In this document: piece by piece, positions 49,292 to 60,666 of the stretch
Numbering within the stretch: position 1 is the stretch's first letter
Layout: the number at the start of each line of letters is the position of its first letter
Origin: Rhinopomastus cyanomelas
Lineage: Eukaryota; Chordata; Aves; Bucerotiformes; Rhinopomastidae
Reading direction: 5' to 3'
NCBI GenBank assembly: GCA_013400115.1
Contig: VXBP01002286.1
Span: 315,657 to 379,656, forward strand
DNA: 64,000 nucleotides
Notes under the pieces: generated by a model
What the model was told of the DNA's origin: nothing
The model's input: only the letters and a program-made list of their open reading frames with translations
Databases searched by the model: none
Made by a program: the position numbers and the translations under genes

Positions 49292-49593
49292 TGTCATGGG
49301 TTTGACATGTGGAATTTTGGTGGTTTGATTTTTTTTGTGCTTTTCATGCATAGAAATTTATTTCTAATTTTTTTCTTTGTTCTGCTTCCCTTCCCCAGCC
49401 AGAATGGGGTGACTAAGGGAGTGGGGAAAGCCACTCTATAAAAGTGGAAAGCTGCTTCCACTCTGTCTTTGATCTCTTGGCGTGGAGCGCACAGCTGGAA
49501 GTACACAGCTCCTTTGGGTCCCACACCTTCCTGGGGGAGGTAGGGGGGCCACAAGGCCAGAGACATGGCCAGTAAATTTGTCAATTGACAACA
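49292..49593 (+). mobile_element. LTR-like block with TATA box
   Basis: The block starts TGTCATGGGTTTGACATGTG, a type of start I associate with avian LTRs. It has a TATA-like CTATAAAAG at 49435-49443, becomes GC-richer, and ends near TTGTCAATTGACAACA. The beginning TGTCA and the TGACA near the end are inverted repeats. I find no clear target-site duplication (ATATT before, GATTT after), and there is no polyadenylation signal where one is expected. It could also be a diverged solo LTR with altered ends. Confidence 0.4.
49578..49591. repeat. Perfect 14-bp palindrome at the LTR-like end
   Basis: TTGTCAATTGACAA equals its own reverse complement. Confidence 0.7.
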
Positions 49594-51241
49594 GATTTGG
49601 CTGAAAGTATTTTTTGTGATACAGGCATGAGTTTGTACACTAACAGAGTTTCTGGTTTGGAACCAACAGTTGTGGGGCTATGAATGACTGGTCTAGAGAA
49701 ACTACAAACATAGAAAATATACCACTGATTTTTTAACAAAATGAGTCCTTCCCATTTTTAACACTGAAGAACAGTTGTAGGTGCCACAGTTCTGCTTAAC
49801 TAGATGCACAACAATCCCTAGCCACTGGGTGTGAATGTATTATTTTCAGCCAAATAAACTAAAATTTTGCTTGTGACTCAAACCACAGCACACTCCTAGC
49901 AACTACTTCCAACTTTTATCTCTAGCAGTGCCCAGAGTAGAGTGAGTTTTGGTTTTCGTGCTTAAAATGTGAATAATTCTAAAGTTAAACGTCCCTTCCC
50001 ACACCCTTTCTACCATCTCTGTCTTCCAGAAGACAGAACATCACATTGTCTTCCTAATAATACCAGTTTCTTCATTCCTATCTGTGTCAGAAAAGGCTGA
50101 TAGTAGAAAAGGACTATTGGAAAAAAATAAATCAGCCATGGAAGTTGAAGATTTCTATTATTTCTTTAAAAGAAACTAATATGAAAATAACTTTTTTGCC
50201 TTCCAAGACGTACATGGGGAAAATTAAAATAACACATATTTTACAACTAGCAGTAGTAAAGTAGTATGACAAATTTCAAGTGAAAACAGACTTCTAAATC
50301 CAGAAGTATCCTGACATCATGTTTCTTCATGTTGTCTTTGCTGAATAACAAGAGTTTGCTATATGGACTTATGTATTTTTTTTTCTTTTTTTTAAGTTGT
50401 TCAATTAAAGGAGCAATGTACTTTTTAAAGAAGAAATGAGTACTCATTTAGGCTACAAATAAGGGATTCATCAGAAACCTAGTTCTATAGATACAAAATT
50501 TGCCAAAATCTTATTAATTCAGTGACAGAATGAATTCATTCAGAATGAATGCTTGCCTCCAGTTCCTCACAGCTATTAAGACACAAATTAGGTGATGCCA
50601 AGTATCAAAATACAGCATTAGCCTGCGCTAGGTAAGACAGCTGACAGCACCAGGAATAAAGATGTTTGACTGCAGATTTTGTAAGAATACCTTGAGCATG
50701 ACCAGAATTCTAGAGCCATAAGGTTAATCAGACAAATCTATGCAAAATAGAATTAGCATTTAAAGGCCTTAAAACAATACAATCCTCAGTGATTTAATCA
50801 GTGTTCTCCCATCTAATGACTCTGGTATCTCAAAGGCCAAGTGAAGAATTAGGTTAGAAAAATTAGAATGTTAGAAAAAAAACATTCATCAACAAACATG
50901 TACCAATAAACAGTATTTCACATTCCAGAATTTTTGTGTTTTGATGCATTCATTTAAGAGATACTACGGGACAAAAAAATCCACATGTCAACACTGACTT
51001 GCACCACAGTCTTACAGATGATTTTTTAACACGATCTTTTAGAGGACCTACAACATTCTCTTCAGTGCCACTACATGACATCTGCATTATCTGTACATCT
51101 AGTGCTTGTGAATATTTTTAAAGACCAAACAAAAAACCCCAAAACAAAATATGAGACAGGAAAAGAAAACAGCACATTTAAAAACAAGACATTTTTGCAT
51201 GTTTTGTACTCTTCCATAAAATGTGCATACATAAACACAAA

Positions 51242-51740
51242 GTTGTGGTTTGAGCTGGGCAGGGGTTTGGTGAATGGGGACAGAAAGCAATATGGTGTTT
51301 CTGAGAAGTTTCCAGAAATCAGAAGAAAACTTTCCCTGGCTCAGGGAACAAACCCCACCTGCGCTCAGCCAATAAAGCCCCTCTGCAAACAAATATGTGT
51401 GGGCTGAGAAACATGTTTTTGTGGGCATTTGAGTTGTTTTTTTCATTTTCTACTGGGGGTTTGGGTTTGTTTTTCCTTTAGGAAGCACCTGGGTTTTTTG
51501 GGAATGGTGGTAGAAGACAGCCATGCTGCAGCCCCAGGTTTGAAGAACAAAAACGAGATCTCTGTGTACCTTACTTCATATTGCGGTGAAAAGCAGTGGT
51601 GAACTGAGGTGATCCAAAAGCAGACATGAAGCAAAGCTGTAAGGGTAGAGGCGCCACAGTTCTTAAAGAGAAGCTGCGACTTCGAGAGACCCAGGCTGGA
51701 AAACATCTTGTTAGGGCTTTGGCAAGGAATCATGCCTCCC
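51242..51740. other. Possible LTR-derived or other GC-richer block
   Basis: It begins TTGTGGTTTGAGCTGGGCAG, resembling an avian LTR start, and has AATAAAGCCCC at about 51372. It continues with G-rich tracts (GGGGGTTTGGGTTTG) and a CpG-bearing part (51640-51690). No matching end or target duplication was found. ORFs on both strands here look like chance. Confidence 0.25.
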
Positions 51741-52134
51741 CCCTCCGTGGATAAACATTATTTTGAGGACTTACTGGAGCAAAAGCAGGGGATACCTATC
51801 ACCCTTCTGTTTTCATGTCATCAATTTTCCTTCAGGTACTGGACAATATATTGACAAGGTTGAGGTCAGTGCTGTTAAAAGTAAATGCGCTTCTCCAAAG
51901 TAAATTTCCCTGTCTTTTTCTCACCTGCAAATTCATAAGAGACCAGTTAGGCACTCCTTCTCTTTTGTTGAGTTTATTAGCACTTTGCCATTTAACTCAG
52001 GACCTGACTAGTCCATCAACTGATGATACACACATTTCTTCAAGCAACACCAAAAATGTAAGAAAGGAAAAAGCTATAATGATATAATTACCTTAGGAGT
52101 AAATAAAAATATACTTAAAAAAAAAGGACACCAA

Positions 52135-52197
52135 CTTACATTTATTTGGACTTGTACACAGTATTTGACATGCTCCTACATGACATCCTTGTCCTTA
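52135..52197 (+). mobile_element. Small CR1 RT fragment
   Basis: TTTATTTGGACTTGTACAC and TGACATGCTCCTACATGACA correspond to the CR1 YLDF..AFD..LHDIL region in plus orientation. It stops directly at the start of the next CR1 copy, whose sequence comes from an earlier part of ORF2, so it belongs to a different insertion. Confidence 0.5.
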
Positions 52198-53212
52198 AAT
52201 TGACCATGAGATGGTAGAGTTCAGGATCTCATGTGGTAGGAACAGAATACCTAGCAGAATCACAACCCTGGACTTCAGGAGGGCCAGCTTTGGCCTTCTT
52301 AAGGAGTTGTTAAGGGAAATCCCATGGGACAAGGTACTGGCAGGTAAAGGAGCTCAAGGTAGCTGGTTAACATTCAAAGACCACTTCTCTGAAGCCCAAA
52401 ATTGGGGCATTCTGACAAATAGGAGACCAAGAAAGGGAGTCAGAAAACCTGCGTGGTTAAACAGGGAGCTGCTGGGCAAACTGAAGAGGAAGAAGAAAGT
52501 CTATAAATCATGGAAAGAGGGGATGACCATTTGGGATGATTATAAGGCTCTAATGAGAGGACATAGGGACATAACTAGGAAAGCCAAGGCCTCCATGGAA
52601 TTAAACCTTGCAAGAGAGGTCAAGGGCAACAAAAAGGGCTTCTTCAAATACATTGCAAATTAAACTAATACTAGAGGCAATGTAAGCCCACTGTTGAATG
52701 AGGTGGCTGCCCTGGTGACAGAAGATCCAGAGAAGGTGGAGTTACTGAATGCCTTCTTTGCCTCTGTCTATACTACTGGAGGCTGTCCTGATGAATCCCA
52801 GACTGCTGAGGTCCCAGAGGAAGTTAGGACAAAGGAGGCGTTTGCCCTGGTTGACAAGAACTGAGTTAGAGAGCAATTAAGCAATCTGGAGGTACATAAA
52901 TCCATGGGTCCTGATGGGATGCAGGCTCTTCTCAGCATCATCCAGTGTTAGAACAAGGAGCAATGGGTGTAAGCTGGAACATAGGAGGCTCTGTATCAAT
53001 ATGAGGAGGAACTTCTTTACAGTGAGGGTGATAGAGCACTTTAACAGGCTACCCAGGGAGGTTGTGGAGTCTCCTTCTCTGGAGGTCTTCAAAACCCACC
53101 TGGACACTTTCCTGTGTGACTTTTTTTAGCTGATCCTGCTCTGGTGGGGAGTATTGGACTGGATGATCATTCGAGGTCCTTTCCAATCCCTAACCTTCTG
53201 TGATTCTGTGAC
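52198..53212 (+). mobile_element. CR1 LINE copy with reverse transcriptase core deleted
   Basis: The copy starts in the ORF2 endonuclease/linker region (MVEFRISCGRNRIPSR, then LDFRRASFGLL, PWDKVLAGKG, LNRELLGKLKRKKKVYKSW), with an open frame of about 150 codons to 52661, then FFASVYTTGG and VHKSMGPDGM. At about 52920 it jumps to the C-terminal region (LFSASSSVRTRSNGCKLEHR) and goes on to the stop near 53127 and a 3' tail (TTCTGTGATTCTGTG). All RT catalytic motifs are absent. A short shared word (GGATG) lies at the joint. Confidence 0.93.
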
Positions 53213-54174
53213 TTCACAGAATATTCTACAAATACCTTTAGTCTACATGATCTTAAAGAAAATAACATACAGTACAGTTTTATTGTGAGTGACTGACTCA
53301 AGTACAAGAGAAATACACATAACTCCAAGTAAAACTCTTCTTCAGGCACAATTACACCTGTTTTGGGTATCTGCCAGGCTGGGACAAGGGACCTGAAGGA
53401 TGATCCAGCGAAGTGAGAGAGTATCACCTCAAAGCAATGTCATCTTTTTCAGGCACCCCTCCTAGTCTGTCCTAGCCCCACTTTCAGTTTTGTTCCATCC
53501 TCAGTTCACTGCATTGCCAGCAGCTGCTACATCTCCTCACACAGTCAGAGCCTCCAACCTGCGTGGAAACAAAATCTTCCCTATTCAGACCTTATATATT
53601 TGTCTTGCCCAACCTTTTTCCTCTCTTAGCTACCAAGTGCAACAGCTGACATTAAAAAAGCAGCTCACATTGTCAGCAGCCTTGTTTTTATACAAAGATG
53701 CCTTTGGAGGATAGCTGAGCAAGATTATGGTATTGGAATGGTGCCTGAGCACCTTCAACCCTGCCTTTTATGAAAGAAAGGGTTTAAGGGTTTTTAACTA
53801 GTAACAAGAACCCCCCAGGAGAGCTTACAGAGAAATTTACTGTGCCAAAAGGATGTTGCTTGGCTTCCCAGCTTGCTAATTTTTGCACACCACCATCTAG
53901 CACACACATTGTCTCTCTCCTCAACAAGTAGGAGCTCACTTGCTCCATTTCCATGACAACGTGAACAACAGCACACCCAGCTCATTCAAAGTGTAAGTGA
54001 CACTGCAGAAGTCTGTGGTCTGTGCATTCCTTATCTGCTCTGCCGGCTGCTGCCAAAAACTATGTCTAGGCTCATGAATTAAACATGCCAGGACTGTTCA
54101 CTGGCCTGGAGCCCAGCTGACACAGACTGTATCCTTGCTATTCTCCCTTCATCCCAATCAGATGGGTCTCAAAG

Positions 54175-54512
54175 AATCACAGAATAATCATGTTTGGAAA
54201 GGACCTCCTAGATCACCAAGTTCAACCACACCCACAGCAACAAAAGACCTAAGTACCTGAATATCTAAATATTTGATTGAACCACAAACACAAAATAACC
54301 CCCTACATGAAGCACCATATCTACATGTTTCTTAAATACCTCCAGGAATAGTGCCTCAGCTTCCCTGGGAAGGTGGTTCCAGTGCCTCACCACTTTCTGT
54401 AAAGAATGTCTTCCTAATATCCAATCCAAACCTCCCCACCTCAACTTCAAACCATTTCCCCTGGTTTTGTCATTAGTTACTACAGAATAACCGTGGTTTG
54501 AAAGGACCTCAC
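54175..54512 (-). mobile_element. CR1 3' end fragment, diverged
   Basis: Minus-strand tip (plus words AGAATCACAGAATAATCATG, GGAAAGGACCTCCTAGATCA) followed by the C-terminal region (NDKTRGNGLKLRWGG, then W.HLPREAEALFLEVFKKHVD). At 54480-54512 a second tip-like word (CAGAATAACCGTGGTTTGAA) suggests another scrap. Confidence 0.8.
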
Positions 54513-55374
54513 CTGAACTCTTATGGCTCTTGCTAAACTGTGACTCTACCTGAGGAGGTCTTGTGTCCGTGCTGGTTGGTTTGGAGTCAAACACTGCTAG
54601 GCTTCATGTTGACAACTTCCTGGTGCAGAGTATCAAGGTGCAGTGGCCCTGGAATAATTATCACTAGCATAAGATGCTGTACTTTTTTCACCCAAGCAAG
54701 GAGAGAGGAGTGTCTGATTTGGCAAGATATCAATGTGCTGTCTCTGCATACACTATTACACTTAACAAAGCAAAAGCCTAAAAAGGCATAACTTGAAAAA
54801 GCTGTAAAACTTAGCTACAACCTTAACTGTCATTCTGTTCAGCACTTTTTTATTACACTTTTACTCGGTGTTAAAAATACAAGTAAATATGTAAAAAGGC
54901 AGCACTTTTGAAGGCCATATATAAGGCTTGAAACACAGAGCACTTTAGAAAGAAGTATATTCCACATCCCGATACGGTGGCACCGTCGGCTGAACAGCTT
55001 CATTTTCTAGACCCAACCCACTGCACTGAGAACTCCAGAATGATGAAATGAGACCCTCACCGTATGAGACCCATGAAGTAGCTTTCAGTCTCCTTCATCC
55101 AGAAAACATCCAGAAGACAAAATGCTGGGGTTTTTTGGGACAGCACAGGAAAGAGGTTTCTGTCTTTCCTTTAAAATGTTACAGTCTGCACTAACTTGAT
55201 GGTGCTGGGTTCGTACTTTTAAGGATGTACTTCTAAGCCTGTGCTGCATCATGCCAGCTTTCCACACAATATAGCAGCAGCAGTGAGAACTTCAACATGA
55301 TCCAGTGGGTTGAGAAGCACTTGGTTTCACCGCCTTATCGTTAATAAATCTCAAATATGAACAATACTTTAGAA

Positions 55375-56706
55375 AGAATTTTCCTGATATCAAGCCCCAG
55401 ACTACAGAGGCTCCAGAAGAAAGTCAAGACAAAAGAGACAAGCCTGCCTTGATTGATGAGGACTGGGTTAGTGATGAGTTGAGCAAACTGGATGTACACA
55501 AATCCATGGGCCCTGATGGGATGCACCTGTGCATACTAAAGGAGATGGTGGAAGTCATTGCTAAGCCACTCTCCAGCTCTTTTCTAAGATGGAGATGAGG
55601 AGAGATGCCTAGGGACTGGAGGATAGCAAATGTCACTCCAATGTTCAAAAAGGGAAAGAAGGAGGACCCAGGTAACTACAGACCTGTCAGCCTCCATCCC
55701 AGGAAAGGTGATGGAACAATTTGTCCTAGATGCTGTCTCCTGGAACATCAAGGATAGGAGGGACATTAGGGACAGTTAGCATGGCTTCACAAAGGGAAAG
55801 TCATGCTTGACCAACCTGGGTGCACTGTAAGCAAGTTAGCTGATGACACAAAGCTGGGTGGTGTCACCAATGCCCAAGAAGACTGTGCTGTCATTCAGCG
55901 AGATCTGGACAGGCTGGGGAGCGGGGTGGAGAGATATTTAATGAAGAATGGTAAATGTAGAGTCTTGCATCTGGTGAAGAACAACTCAGGTACCAGTATG
56001 GGCTGGGGACTGATCTGTTAGAGAGCAGTGTAGGAGAAAGAGACATGGGGGTGTCCTGGTGGACAGCAGGATGACCATGAGCCAGCAGTGTGCTCTTGTG
56101 GCCAAGAGGGCCAACAGCATCCTGGGCTGGATCAGAAGGGGGGTGGTTAGCAGATCAAGAAAGGTTCTTCTCCCCCTTTACTCTACCATAATGAGACCAC
56201 ATCTGGAGTATTGTGTCCAGTTCTAAGCACCTCAGTTCAATGAGGACATGGAGCTGCTGGAGCGAGTCTAGCATAGAGCAGTGAGGATGATGAAGGAAGT
56301 GGAACACCTCCCTTATGAGGAGAGGCTGAGGGAGCTGGGTGTCTTTGGCTCAGAGAAAAGGAGACTGAGGGAGGACCTCATTAATGATTAATGTTTTTAG
56401 ATGTGTGAGGAGGATGGAGCCAGTCTCTTTTCAATGTCATCTAGTGACAGGACAAGGGGCAATGGTTTTAAGCTGGAACATAGGAGGTTCCATATAAATA
56501 TTAGAAGGAACTTCTTCACAGTGAGGGTGATAGAACATTGGAACAGGATGCCAAGAGAGAAGTTGTGGAGTCTCCTTCACTGGATAAGTTTAAAACGTGC
56601 CTACCTGTCTTCCTGTGTGACTGGATCAAGGGGATCATGCTGTGGCAGGGGGATTGAACTAGATGATCTTTCGAAGTGCCTTCCAATCCCTAATGATTCT
56701 ACGATT
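55375..56706 (+). mobile_element. CR1 LINE copy, long but internally deleted
   Basis: Reads from the RT N-terminus (DEDWVSDELSKLDVHKSMGP, then RDWRIANVTPMFKKGKKEDP and VMEQFVLDAVSW) to TKGKSCLTNL at about 55820. It then jumps to KLADDTKLGGVTNAQEDCAV and continues through SQQCALVAKRANSILGWIR-like codons and the C-terminal region to the 3' end TAATGATTCTACGATTC. The palm segment between CLTNL and the ADD motif is missing, together with some smaller pieces near 56000. Frameshifts are several. Confidence 0.92.
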
Positions 56707-56939
56707 CAAAAGGGACACATGAAAAAATACATTTTTGCAGACAGAATATGAATTCAAAGTTAATATTTAATATTAGGATGTTAGATTTTTTTCCCCTTGA
56801 AACTATGTGATTTAAAAGAAACTGAGCTGTATGTTGCTATTGTAAGGGGTATGTGATTTTCTAGCAAAATCAAGCTATAAGCAATGATAGCTTATTCTGT
56901 ACAATAATCAGATATAGCTGCTTCCCTTCTTGTCCTTTT

Positions 56940-57236
56940 CTGCCAAGAAGGCCAATAGTGTCTAATACTGCATTAAGAAGAGTGTGATCAGTAGTTCTAA
57001 AGGTCATTTTCCCCCCTGTACTCTGACCTGGTGAGTCTACATCTGGATTACTGTGTCCAGTTTTGGATTCCCCAATTCAAAAGAGACAGGTATCTACTGG
57101 AGAGAGTCCAACAGATGGCAATGAGGATCACTGGCCACCTGGAGCATCAGTCTTATGAGGAAAGGTTGAGAGAGTGGGTGGCTGCAGGGAGGATGGTGCC
57201 AAACTGTTTTCAATAGTGCCCAGTGACAGTACAGTG
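56940..57236 (+). mobile_element. Old CR1 fragment (ORF2 C-terminal region)
   Basis: The codons LHLDYCVQFWIPQFKRDRYL and LERVQQMAMRITGHLEHQSYEERLRE (two runs) are CR1-like, in plus orientation. The sequence fades after the word CCCAGTGACAGTACA and has no 3' tail. Confidence 0.75.
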
Positions 57237-57635
57237 TCAATACAGTGAGGTATTTGAATATACAGTTCTGAATATGTGGAAATGAGAATCTTAATATATG
57301 AATGTGCAAAATATGCTCACACAAAGTAAATCAGTGATAGCAATGTTATCCACAGAATTACTTTTAGATTAGTGACAAGATATTCTCATTCCTTCTTCTG
57401 CACGTGAAGTGTGTCTTAATCAACTCTGCAGTTTATCTTTAAAAACTAGTAAAAATCTTTTAATATAGCTCAAATGAGATGTACTTGAATTAGTACTAGT
57501 CAGATAGCTGTAATCTATCGAGTATTCTAGACAGAAAACAGCATGTCCTGAAGTCACTAATAAGTACTCCCAACCATGTAATACAAAACAATGCACATTT
57601 GTACTGTTTAGAACTGCCATGCTGAATGAGGTCTT

Positions 57636-57784
57636 CATCCAATCACTAAGAAATGATGCACCTGTTCATGGTTCAATCATCCTCTGTTTCAGATTTCATA
57701 TATGACAGCTTATTTTTGATAATTCAGGGAGCTGGTGCTTACCATCCTAGTGATTTTGCATGGCATATAGTTTGATGCTTTTAC

Positions 57785-57815
<31 letters not shown>

Positions 57816-58013
57816 ANCATCCAATCACTAAGAAATGATGCACCTGTTCATGGTTCAATCATCCTCTGTTTCAGATTTCATATATGACAGCTTATTTTTG
57901 ATAATTCAGGGAGCTGGTGCTTACCATCCTAGTGATTTTGCATGGCATATAGTTTGATGCTTTTACATATATATATATATTTATATATATATTTATATAT
58001 ATATATATATAAA
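57636..58013. repeat. Direct tandem duplication (about 182-bp unit) around a single N
   Basis: The stretch starting CATCCAATCACTAAGAAATG at 57636 reappears at 57818, immediately after an N at 57817. Both copies read the same up to a terminal AT-microsatellite (57785-57816 and 57966-58013), which differs in length and pattern. The copies look identical outside the microsatellite. Probably an assembly artefact at a contig joint. Confidence 0.92.
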
Positions 58014-58717
58014 ATATCCATTTTGAGTTTACTTTTAAATGCATGCTGTTCTTGTGTATATTCCTCAACATCTTTTATGTATATAAATAAGGGATCTATT
58101 CAATACAAGGGAATAAAAACTCTTGGCTTGGAAAGAGAAAGTATAGAATAACAGCTTAACACCTTTTTTCATAACATTCTGTTTAATGTCTCTGGATATT
58201 TATAACTATACTAATCACTCTCTATACATTTTATCTCTTATCACACAAAGCTTCCTCTTAGATACTACAATACCACACCCTGTTAAGTGTTAAACATAAT
58301 CCATTAATACTCTCAACCTTACTTTGCAGCCAAGAATAGTTGAGGCAATAGCGCACTGCTGCATCTCATTAAGATTACTTCATTTAGAAAGCCTATTATT
58401 CTATTAATAGAGTAATTTTACTCTCTCTGCAGATTTGGCTATTTTCAGAAGATAAATGAACATGAAAACAAAATGTCTTTATTAAAAAAAGACATTTTCA
58501 TTAGAATTGCTTGAAAAGATTGGACAAAATAAGAGCTGTAATAAGAGCTGTAATATCTTTTATTCAGGCATAAAATGATATATTCACCGAGGATTGAAAG
58601 AATAGGAGAAATTATCAAACAGACTTTCTGAGAAAGATTTTACATAAAAGCTAAAAACATATAAATCAAAAATATCCTAATTACTTCAGGCAACATCATT
58701 TAACAAAAAAACAGTCT

Positions 58718-60666
58718 CACATAACATCCTTGCAGCCAAACTGAGGCAGCGTGGTCTAGATGATCAGGTAGTGAGGTGGATTGTGAACTGGCTCCAGGAT
58801 ACAAGCCAGAGAGTAGCAGTCAATAAGACAGAGTCTAATTGGAGGCCTGTATCTAGTGGAGTCCCCAGTCCTGTTCAATCTATTAATGAATGACTAGGAT
58901 AAGGGATTAGAGTGCACTATCAGCAAGTTTGCTGATGACACAAAGCTGGGTGGTGTCACCGATACCCCTGCAGACTGCTGTGCCATTCAGCAAGACCTGG
59001 ACAGGCTGGAGACCTAAGAAGAGAAATTTAACGGAATACAAGAACTGTGAGTGTAGAGTCTTGCATTTGGGCAAGAACAACCCTAAGTATGCTTTTGATC
59101 TGTTAGAGGGTAGGAGGGCCCTCCAGAGGAACCTGGACACACTGGAGAGATGGGCAGACTCCAATAGAATGAGTTTTAACCAGTCAAAGTGTCGGGTTCT
59201 GCATTTTGGTTATAACAATCCCAGGCAGAACTACAGGCTGGGAATGGAGTTCTTAGAGACTTCTCAGGTGGAGAGAGACTTGGGGGTACTAGTGGACAAC
59301 AAATTTAACATGAGTCAGCAGTGTGCCCAGGTGGCCAAGAAGGCCAATGGCATCCTGGTCTGCATCAAGAATGGTGTGGCCAGCAGGTCAAGGGAGGTTA
59401 TCCTTCCCCTGTATTCGGCACTGGTTAGACCACACCTGGAGTATTGTGTTCAGTTCTGGGCCCCTCAGTTTAAGAGAGATGTCGAGGTGCTGGAACAGGT
59501 CCAGAGAAGGGCAACTGAAATGGTAAAGGGGTTGAAGATAAGCCCTATGAGGAGAGGCTGAGGGAGCTGCGTTTTTTTAGCCTGGAAAAGAAGAGGCTCA
59601 GGGGTGACCTTATCGCTGTCTACAGCTATCTGAAAGGTGGTTGTAGTCAGGCAGGGGTCGGTCTTTTCTCCCTGGCCACTGGAGACAGGACAAGAGGTCA
59701 TAGTCTTAAGCTCCATCAGGGGAGGTTTAGACTTGATATTAGGAAAAGATTTTTCACTGAAAGAGTGATCTGGTTTTGGAATGGGCTGCCCACAGAGGTG
59801 GTTGAGTCACCGTCCCTGGAGGTGTTCAAGGTTAGGCTGGATGAGGTGCTGAGTGGCATGATCTAGATGTTAGATGTTAGGATTACTGGGTTTATTTGGA
59901 TTTAGGTTGGACTGGATGATCTTTAAGGTCTTTTCCAACCTTATCATTACTGTGATACTATATCAGTATAGGCTGGGGACTGACCTGTTGGAGAGCAGTG
60001 TAGAAGAAAGGGACCTGGGGATCCTGGTGAACAGCAGGATGATCAGGAGCCAGCAGTTTGCTTTTGTGGCCAAGAGGGCCAACAGCATCCTGGGGTGGAT
60101 TGGAAGTGGAGTGTTTAGCAGATCAAGAGGGGTTCTTCTCCTCTTCTGTATAATCTGCCCTGGTGAGACCACATCTGGAGTATTATGTCCAGGTGTGGCC
60201 CCCTCAGTTCAAGAGGAATGTGGAGCTGCTGGAGGGAGTCCAGTGTAGAGCAACAAAGATGATAAAGGAAGTGGAGCACCTCCCTTATGAGGAGAGGGTG
60301 AGGGAGCTGGGTCTCTCTAGATTGGAGAGGAGGCTGGGGGGGTGACCTCATTAATTTCTATAAATATTTGAAGTGTGGATGGAGCCAAGCTTTTCTCAGT
60401 GTCATCCAATGATAGGACGAGGGGCAGTAGTGGATGGGAACATAGGAGGTTCCACATAAATATCAGAAGGAACTTTTTCGCAGTAAGGGTGATGGAGCAC
60501 TGGAACAGGCTGCCTGGGGAGGTTGAGTCATCTACTTCACTAGAAATGTTTAAAACCCGCCTGGATGTGTTCCTGTGTGACTGGATCTAGGGAATCATGC
60601 TGTGTCAGAGGGACTGGACTAGATGATCTTTCAAGGTCCCTTCCAATCCCTAACGATTCTATGATT
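58718..60666 (+). mobile_element. Older CR1 LINE copy (host), split by a nested CR1
   Basis: 58718-59090 reads from GVLCP/RT palm-like codons through the catalytic region (KFADDTKLGGV) to ..CRVLHLGKNNPKY. 59961-60666 resumes with YRLGTDLLESSVEERDLGIL and continues to the C-terminal region and a tail GGACTAGATGATCTTTCAAG, ATTCTATGATT. The two parts are continuous in the element, so the intervening 870 bp were inserted later. The catalytic motif is intact on paper, but the frame has several breaks. Confidence 0.9.
59091..59960 (+). mobile_element. Younger CR1 LINE nested in the older copy
   Basis: Starts at GCTTTTGATCTGTTAGAGGG, reads LERWADSNRMSFNQSKCRVL, GMEFLETSQVERDLGVLVD and on to the CR1 C-terminus, and ends GATCTTTAAGGTCTTTTCC with TACTGTGATACTA. 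It belongs to the same subfamily as the copy at 12690-13418. Its open frame of about 155 codons ends in a frameshift near 59530. Left and right flanks share TAT at the joints, compatible with a minimal target duplication or none. Confidence 0.92.

Noticed and set aside
51443..51733. 96-codon minus-strand ORF considered as first exon of SNTG2
   Set aside because: The residues do not resemble a syntrophin N-terminus, and the frame/donor does not lead to the exon at 23494.
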